Assembly (NCBI GenBank): GCA_016185245.1
Contig: JACPNZ010000042.1
Span: 1-64,000, forward strand
Length of the DNA stretch: 64,000 nucleotides
Direction: 5' to 3'
DNA from: Hyphomicrobiales bacterium
GTDB lineage: Bacteria > Pseudomonadota > Alphaproteobacteria > Rhizobiales > Aestuariivirgaceae
The first letter of the stretch is position 1, and the number at the start of each line of letters is the position of its first letter. The notes below the pieces were generated by a model, which was not told where the DNA came from, made no database searches, and worked only from the letters and a program-made list of their open reading frames with translations. The position numbers and the translations under genes are program-made. Positions 56,587 to 64,000 of this stretch are shown one piece after another.

Positions 56587-57273
56587 ATGACCGACGCGGT
56601 CATCGGCGCGCTCGGAACCATAGCGGCCGCCTTCGTCGGCGTGCTCACCTGGTATCTCGCTTCAAGTGCCGACCGCCGGCGCGAGCGCGACGATCGCGAC
56701 GCCCAGCGCCGGGCCGACGCGCTGCAGCGCGACCAGCGCGTCCTCGACCTGGTGGTGGCGCTGCACTCGGAAATTCTCGCCGGCATCGTCGCCAACCGGC
56801 GCCAGCTCACCGCCGACGAGGCCGACTATGCCATGCACCAGGAAACCCCCTTCGCCACCGCCGACGAAACCGATTTCGTCTTCGATTCGGTGAAGGGCGA
56901 CCTGTCGATCCTGCCGGCCGAGGTCATCCATGCCGTGGTGCAATATTACCGCGCCGCCCGCCAGTCGAACCTGTTGACCCGCGACCTGCGCGATCCCTAT
57001 TTCCTGTCGCAAACGCCGGCCGAGAAGCGCCGTATCATAGCGCTCCTCCTGCAGATCGTGGAATTGCAGAAACTTCTCGGCGAGGCGGCGATCAAGGATC
57101 TGGCGGATTTTGCCGTGGCCCACGGCCTCGACCTCAATGCCAACGAGCGCCGCGCCGCCGCCCTGATCGAGCAGGCGCGCCACGACTTCAAGACCATCTT
57201 CAAGAAATCGGAACGATTGGACCCGTCATTAAAACCTCAGGCACGGTGCAAGCCACCGGCGCCCGCTTCCTAA
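56587..57273 (+). CDS. Unknown single-pass membrane protein in the dpp operon
   Basis: A 228-residue protein not recognised. One N-terminal helix (about residues 4-25, IGALGTIAAAFVGVLTWYL) is followed by a highly charged segment (RRRERDDRDAQRRADALQRD) likely to be a short coiled coil, then a helical soluble domain. No catalytic motif is visible. It begins three bases after dppC and ends 25 bp before dppD in the same direction, so it is co-transcribed. Being in the middle of a transporter operon it might assist the permease, but similar helix-plus-charged proteins also occur as unlinked unknowns. Confidence 0.7.
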   Translation: MTDAVIGALGTIAAAFVGVLTWYLASSADRRRERDDRDAQRRADALQRDQRVLDLVVALHSEILAGIVANRRQLTADEADYAMHQETPFATADETDFVFDSVKGDLSILPAEVIHAVVQYYRAARQSNLLTRDLRDPYFLSQTPAEKRRIIALLLQIVELQKLLGEAAIKDLADFAVAHGLDLNANERRAAALIEQARHDFKTIFKKSERLDPSLKPQARCKPPAPAS

Positions 57274-57298
57274 TATAGGCGAATTCGCAGGAATTTCC

Positions 57299-59271
<1,973 letters not shown>

Positions 59272-59272
59272 C

Positions 59273-60847
59273 ATGCCGACACGTGCCGAACTCTCGACTG
59301 GCGAAGCCCTCGTCGGTCTCCTCGAAGCCTACGGCGTCGCCACGATCTTCGGCATCCCCGGAGTCCACAATGTCGAAATGTACCGGGCCCTGCCGCGCTC
59401 GAAAATCAGGCATATCCTGACGCGCCACGAACAGGGCGCAGGGTTCATGGCCGACGGCTATGCCCGGGCGACCGGCAAGCCCGGCGTGTGCTTCACCATT
59501 ACCGGCCCCGGCCTCACCAACATTCTCACGCCTATGGGCCAGGCCTGGTCGGATTCGATCCCGATGCTGGTCATTTCCTCGTCCCTCGACATCGGCGACA
59601 GCGCCCAGGGCCGCGGCCGCCTGCATGAAATGATTGACCAACACGGTGCCGCGGCTTCGGTCACAAACCTCGCCATGCGCGCCTATACGCCCAAGGACGT
59701 ACGCGATGGGGTGGCGCGCGCCTTCGCCAATTTCGCCAGCCGGAGGCCGCGCCCGGCCTATCTCGAAATCCCGCTCGATCTCCTGAAGGAACCGGCGGGC
59801 GAGGGCTGGTGCCCCCGCGCCATTCCGCTTCCTCCGTCCCCCGATGCCAGGCTGATCGAGGCCGCGGCCAAGAAGCTGCAACGGGCGGAGCATCCTCTCA
59901 TCGTCCTCGGCGGTGGCGCGCTCGCCGCCGGAACCCCGGCCACGGCGATCGCCGAAAAGCTGAAGGCGCCGATCCTTACAACCACCGCCGGCAAGGGCGC
60001 GGTGCGCGCCGACCATCCTCTCTGTCTCGGCTATCGCCTTGCCCATCCCGAAATTTGGAAGATGCTGGCCGCCTCCGATGCGATTCTGGTGGCCGGCTCG
60101 GAACTCTCGGAGACCGACTTCTGGAACAACGTGGTGATCGAGCGCAACTTGATCCGCATCGACCTCGATCCCGATGTGCTGGCAAGGCCCCACGCGGCGG
60201 AGATCGCCATCCTCGGCGATGCGGCGCAGGCGCTTGCCGGGATCGACGGGAAACTCAAAGAGCGCAAGGTGCCCCCTCCCACACCCATGACGATTGGTAA
60301 GCCCGAGGGCGACAGGTCCAAACTGGCGCAGGTCCTGGCGGCGATTCGCCAGGCGCTGCCGGAGGAGACCTGCATCGTCTCCGACATGACCCAGATAGCT
60401 TATATGGCGAACGAGCTGTTGCCGATCCAACGCCCGCGCACCTGGCTTCACCCGGTGGGCTTCGGCACCTTGGGGTTTGCGCTTCCCGCCGGCATCGGCG
60501 CCAAGTTCGGCGTGGGCGAAATGCCGGCGGCGGTCATCATCGGCGATTATGGCATCCAGTACACCATCAACGAATTGGGCACCGCCGCCGAGCACAAACT
60601 GCCCCTGCCCATTCTGCTGTGGAACAACGAACTTCTCAGCGCCATCCACGACGACATGGTGAAAAAGGGCATCCAGCCCAATGCCGTGACCCTGAAGAAC
60701 CCCGATTTCCAGGCGCTGGCCCGCGCTTATGGCGCCCACGCCGAGAAGCCTGCCTCGCTCAAGGCATTGGCCACGGCAATCAAGGCGGCACTCAAGGCCG
60801 ACGGTCCGACCCTCATCGAGATGACGCCGCGCATGGTGGCCGGCTGA
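59273..60847 (+). CDS. Thiamine diphosphate-dependent enzyme (acetolactate synthase-like decarboxylase)
   Basis: A 524-residue ThDP enzyme with three domains. The cofactor-activating glutamate is in RHEQGAGFMADGYARATG (Glu53). The central domain has VLGGGALAAG. The C-terminal ThDP/Mg motif is GDYGIQYTINEL...LLWNN, with GDY instead of the usual GDG. The architecture matches 2-oxo-acid decarboxylases such as 5-guanidino-2-oxopentanoate decarboxylase (AruI) rather than biosynthetic acetolactate synthase. Starting one base after dppF, it probably acts on an amino-acid-derived oxo acid from the imported peptide or amino acid. Confidence 0.85.
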   Translation: MPTRAELSTGEALVGLLEAYGVATIFGIPGVHNVEMYRALPRSKIRHILTRHEQGAGFMADGYARATGKPGVCFTITGPGLTNILTPMGQAWSDSIPMLVISSSLDIGDSAQGRGRLHEMIDQHGAAASVTNLAMRAYTPKDVRDGVARAFANFASRRPRPAYLEIPLDLLKEPAGEGWCPRAIPLPPSPDARLIEAAAKKLQRAEHPLIVLGGGALAAGTPATAIAEKLKAPILTTTAGKGAVRADHPLCLGYRLAHPEIWKMLAASDAILVAGSELSETDFWNNVVIERNLIRIDLDPDVLARPHAAEIAILGDAAQALAGIDGKLKERKVPPPTPMTIGKPEGDRSKLAQVLAAIRQALPEETCIVSDMTQIAYMANELLPIQRPRTWLHPVGFGTLGFALPAGIGAKFGVGEMPAAVIIGDYGIQYTINELGTAAEHKLPLPILLWNNELLSAIHDDMVKKGIQPNAVTLKNPDFQALARAYGAHAEKPASLKALATAIKAALKADGPTLIEMTPRMVAG

Positions 60848-60887
60848 CCCTTTCTCCATCCGGTCCGCTCTGATACTGAGGTCTCCC

Positions 60888-63800
60888 ATGACCGAAACCG
60901 GCCAGCTGTCGCTGCTCAAGACCCGCAACTTCCTGCCGCTGTTCGTCACCCAGGCGATCGGGGCCTTCACCGACAATGCGTTGCGCAACGGCATCGCCGT
61001 GCTGATCACCTTCGACCTCGCTGCCAAGCAGGGCTGGAACCCCACCCTCTTCGTCCAGGCGGGCTCCGCTCTGTTCGTCTTGCCCTATCTTCTCTTCTCG
61101 GCGATCGCCGGCCAGCTCGCCGACAAGCTCGACAAGGCGGCGATGGCGAGAAAGGTCAAGATGGCGGAAGTCGCCGTCATGGCCTTCGGTGCCGCCGCCC
61201 TGTGGTTCGACAACGCCTTTATCGATCTTTTCGCCCTGTTCCTGGCGGGAACGCTCGCGGCTTTTTTCGGGCCGGTGAAATACGGCATCCTGCCGCAATA
61301 TCTGAGGCAGGACCAGCTCATCGCCGGCAACGCCCTGATCGAGATGGGCACCTTCGTCGCCATTCTGCTGGGAACCATCTTCGGCGGCGTGTTGGTGCTC
61401 GATCCTGTGGCGCGCTCGGTCTTGTCCCTGTCGGTTGCAGCCCTTGCGGTCATTGCCCTCCTTGCCGCCATGCGCATGCCCGCCGCTCCCGCCATGGCGC
61501 CCGACTTCAAGATCGACTGGAACGTGCCGCGCCAGACGCTGAAGATCATCGGCCAGGCGCGCGAGCGCTGGGATGTGTTCTATGCGGTCCTCGGCGCCTC
61601 GTGGTTCTGGTTTCTCGGACTTGCCATCCTCAACCAACTGCCGGTCTTCACCCGCGACGTGCTGCTCTCCAACCCGGACGTGTTCAATTTTTTCAACGCC
61701 ACCTTCACGGTTGGCGTTGGCGCCGGGTCGCTTCTTACCAACACCCTGCTCAAGGGCGAGATTTCCGCCAAATACGTGCCCGTCGCGGCGATCCTGATGA
61801 CCGTGTTCCTTATCGATTTCTACTTCACCTCGGGAACGATCCACGCGACCTTCGCAGGAACGGCGGACAACGGGCTAGGAGCCTTTTTCTCCATGTTGGC
61901 CGGCTGGCGCGCCATCGGCGACCTATTCGGCGTCGCCTTCGCCGGCGGCCTCTATGCCGTACCGCTCAACGCCATCATGCAGAACCGGGCGAGCCCGCCG
62001 AAGCGCTCGCGGGTGATCGCCGCCAACAATGTGGTGAACGCCATCTTCATGATCATGGCGACGGTTTTCTCGGTGCTGCTGCTGGAAGTCCTCGGCGTCT
62101 CGCAACGCGGTCTGTTCCTGGCCCTGGCCATCGCCAATGGCGTGGCGGCGATCCTCATCTGCCGCCTGCTGCCCCAGGAATTCGTGGCCTATGTGTCGCG
62201 CCAGATCTTCCGCCTCGTCTACCGGGTCGAGGTGAAGGGCATCGAAAATTTCCATGCCGCCGGGCGCAAGGCGGTGATCATAGCGAACCACGTGTCGCAC
62301 CTCGACGGGCCACTGCTTTCGGCCTTCCTGCCGGAGCGCGCGAGTTTTGCCATCAACACCTTCGTATCGCAGCGTCGGTGGGCGAGGCCCGCCTTCCATC
62401 TCTTCGACATGATTCCCATCGACCCCACCAATCCGATGGCGCTACGCAGCCTCGTCGACGAGTTGAAGAAAGGCAAGAAGATCGTCATCTTCCCGGAAGG
62501 CCGCCTCACCGTCACCGGCGCCCTGATGAAGGTCTACGAAGGCCCCGGCGCCATCGCCGAGATGGCCGGCGCCAAGGTTCTGCCGGTCAGGATCGAAGGA
62601 GCCCAATACACCATCTTCTCGCGCATGCGCGGCAAGCTCAGGCTGCGCTGGTTTCCGAAGATCGCTCTCACCTTCCTGGCGCCGGTCGAGTTCAATGCGC
62701 CCGAAGGCCTGCGCGGCTCGGCACTGCGCCATTACCAGGCCGACAAGCTCTACGACGTGATGACCGACATGGTGTTCCGCACCTCGAATATCGACCAGAC
62801 CCTGTTCGAGGCCCTGCTCGATGCCAGAGCCACCCACGGCGGCAAGCATCCGATCGTCGAGGACATCCAACGCCAGGCCGTGGGCTATGACCGGCTGGTA
62901 GCGGGAAGCTTTATCCTCGGCCGCCGCATCGCTGCCTTGACCAGGGGCGAGACCAATGTTGCCGTGCTGTTGCCAAACGCCATCGGCTGCCTGCTGACGA
63001 TCTTCGGCCTGCACGCCTTCGGCCGGGTGCCGGCGATGCTCAATTTCTCCACCGGCGCCACCAACATGGCGGCGGCCTGCATCGCGGCACAGGTTTCGAC
63101 CATCGTCACCTCGCGCCGCTTCATCGAGGCGGGCAACATGGAGGCCGACCTGGAGCTTCTCGGCCGTGGCCGCAAGGTGATCTATCTCGAGGACTTGCGT
63201 GAGGCCGTGGGCCTCTATGACAAACTCTATGGCCTTGTCGCCAGGACCTTCCCGAAATGGGCCCTCACCCGGGCAGGCGCCAACCGCGATCCCAATTCTC
63301 CCGCCGCGATCCTGTTCACCTCGGGTTCCGAGGGCGTGCCCAAGGGTGTGGTACTGTCGCATCGCAATTTGCACGCCAATCGCCACCAAGCCGGCGCCCG
63401 CATTGCCTTCACCGCCCAGGACATCGTGTTCAATGCGCTCCCCATGTTCCATTCCTTCGGCCTCACCGGCGGCACCCTGCTTCCGGTTCTGGCGGGCGTC
63501 AGGGTGTTCCTCTATCCCTCGCCGCTGCATTACAAGGTCGTGCCGGAACTTTGTTATGACACCAATGCCTCGATCGTTTTCGGCACCGATACTTTCCTGA
63601 TGGGTTATGCCCGCAATGCTCATCCTTATGATTTCTTCAACACCCGCCTGGTCGTCGCCGGCGCCGAACGGGTGAAGCCCGAGACCCGCGACATCTGGAT
63701 CGAGAAGTTCGGCCTGCGCATCCTCGAAGGCTATGGCGCCACCGAATGTTCGCCGGTGCTTGCCGTCAACACGCCGATGCATTTCAAGACGGGGACCGTG

Positions 63801-64000
63801 GGCCGCCTGCTCGACCGCATCGAATACCGTCTCGATCCGGTGCCGGGGATCGAGGACGGCGGCCGTCTCTTCGTGCGCGGCCCCAACATCATGCTGGGCT
63901 ATCTGCGCGCCGATAATCCCGGCGTCATCGAGCCGCCCACCGACGGCTGGTATGACACCGGCGATATCGTCAAGATCGATGACCACGGCTTCGTCACCAT
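60888..64000 (+). CDS. Acyl-ACP--phospholipid O-acyltransferase fusion (MFS + PlsC + AMP-ligase), incomplete
   Basis: An open frame of at least 1037 codons leaving the right edge. Residues about 1-430 form a 12-helix LplT-like MFS domain (LFVTQAIGAFTDNALRNGI). Residues about 440-640 are a PlsC acyltransferase with NHVSHLDGP (HX4D, near 466) and FPEGRLTVTG. From about 690 is an acyl-AMP ligase with LFTSGSEGVPKGVVLSH (near 810), YGATECSP and GWYDTGDIV. Together these flip lysophospholipid inward and re-acylate it, combining E. coli LplT and Aas. ATG 60888 has GAGG seven bases upstream. Confidence 0.93.
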   Translation, partial: MTETGQLSLLKTRNFLPLFVTQAIGAFTDNALRNGIAVLITFDLAAKQGWNPTLFVQAGSALFVLPYLLFSAIAGQLADKLDKAAMARKVKMAEVAVMAFGAAALWFDNAFIDLFALFLAGTLAAFFGPVKYGILPQYLRQDQLIAGNALIEMGTFVAILLGTIFGGVLVLDPVARSVLSLSVAALAVIALLAAMRMPAAPAMAPDFKIDWNVPRQTLKIIGQARERWDVFYAVLGASWFWFLGLAILNQLPVFTRDVLLSNPDVFNFFNATFTVGVGAGSLLTNTLLKGEISAKYVPVAAILMTVFLIDFYFTSGTIHATFAGTADNGLGAFFSMLAGWRAIGDLFGVAFAGGLYAVPLNAIMQNRASPPKRSRVIAANNVVNAIFMIMATVFSVLLLEVLGVSQRGLFLALAIANGVAAILICRLLPQEFVAYVSRQIFRLVYRVEVKGIENFHAAGRKAVIIANHVSHLDGPLLSAFLPERASFAINTFVSQRRWARPAFHLFDMIPIDPTNPMALRSLVDELKKGKKIVIFPEGRLTVTGALMKVYEGPGAIAEMAGAKVLPVRIEGAQYTIFSRMRGKLRLRWFPKIALTFLAPVEFNAPEGLRGSALRHYQADKLYDVMTDMVFRTSNIDQTLFEALLDARATHGGKHPIVEDIQRQAVGYDRLVAGSFILGRRIAALTRGETNVAVLLPNAIGCLLTIFGLHAFGRVPAMLNFSTGATNMAAACIAAQVSTIVTSRRFIEAGNMEADLELLGRGRKVIYLEDLREAVGLYDKLYGLVARTFPKWALTRAGANRDPNSPAAILFTSGSEGVPKGVVLSHRNLHANRHQAGARIAFTAQDIVFNALPMFHSFGLTGGTLLPVLAGVRVFLYPSPLHYKVVPELCYDTNASIVFGTDTFLMGYARNAHPYDFFNTRLVVAGAERVKPETRDIWIEKFGLRILEGYGATECSPVLAVNTPMHFKTGTVGRLLDRIEYRLDPVPGIEDGGRLFVRGPNIMLGYLRADNPGVIEPPTDGWYDTGDIVKIDDHGFVT

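Overview
The window is GC-rich (roughly two thirds G+C), densely packed chromosomal DNA from an alphaproteobacterium, most probably of the order Hyphomicrobiales (Rhizobiales). This rests on gene order: phaR/phaAB divergent; ccmABCD-ccmG; lnt - Xre regulator - metK - trmB - rimP - nusA - ylxR - infB - rbfA - truB - rpsO - pnp; and rplU-rpmA ... obgE-proB-proA-nadD-rsfS-rlmH-envC-ctpA. Palindromic intergenic repeats like those of rhizobial genomes support it. Species cannot be named from the sequence. I saw no rRNA, tRNA, CRISPR array, insertion sequence or prophage.

Layout. 0-3 kb: polyhydroxyalkanoate genes phaR < > phaA-phaB, with paired TTGCA/TGCAA palindromes between them. 3-5.7 kb: cytochrome c maturation ccmA-B-C-D-G, translationally coupled. 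5.8-11.6 kb: dTDP-L-rhamnose synthesis rfbA-C-B-D, an unassigned glycosyltransferase and a Wza/ExoF-like export lipoprotein. 11.6-13.4 kb: a ribokinase-like gene and two broken genes (a lipoprotein and an N-terminal lipase-like fragment). 13.4-27.6 kb (minus strand): the translation/transcription block from lnt to pnp, interrupted between rbfA and truB by a ParD/ParE-type toxin-antitoxin pair. 27.7-31.7 kb: a maleate isomerase-like racemase-superfamily gene, ffh-rpsP-rimM and a DUF3775 gene. 31.8-41.3 kb: rplU-rpmA, a lytic transglycosylase, obgE-proBA-nadD-rsfS-rlmH-envC-ctpA. 41.4-47.3 kb: a three-gene unit (PLP-dependent dehydratase, pyridoxal kinase, FAD oxidoreductase), an ethylmalonyl-CoA-pathway pair (malyl-CoA lyase/thioesterase-like and mesaconyl-CoA hydratase) and an EamA exporter. 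47.3-52.8 kb: a BMP-type nucleoside/sugar ABC transporter whose ATPase gene is broken, plus a PhyH-type dioxygenase. 52.9-60.8 kb: a dipeptide-type ABC transporter (dppA-B-C-[unknown]-D-F) followed by a ThDP enzyme. 60.9 kb to the right edge: an incomplete MFS + acyltransferase + acyl-ACP ligase fusion.

Most operons show 4-nt ATGA/GTGA overlaps between consecutive genes, implying translational coupling. No clearly unprecedented multi-gene system was found. The most unusual items are: the toxin-antitoxin pair inside the infB operon, which leaves truB apparently starting at CTG inside the toxin stop codon; a terminator-like hairpin ending 16 nt before rimP, suggesting attenuation of the nusA-infB operon; the internal deletion in the BMP-transporter ATPase; and the decayed lipoprotein/lipase locus.
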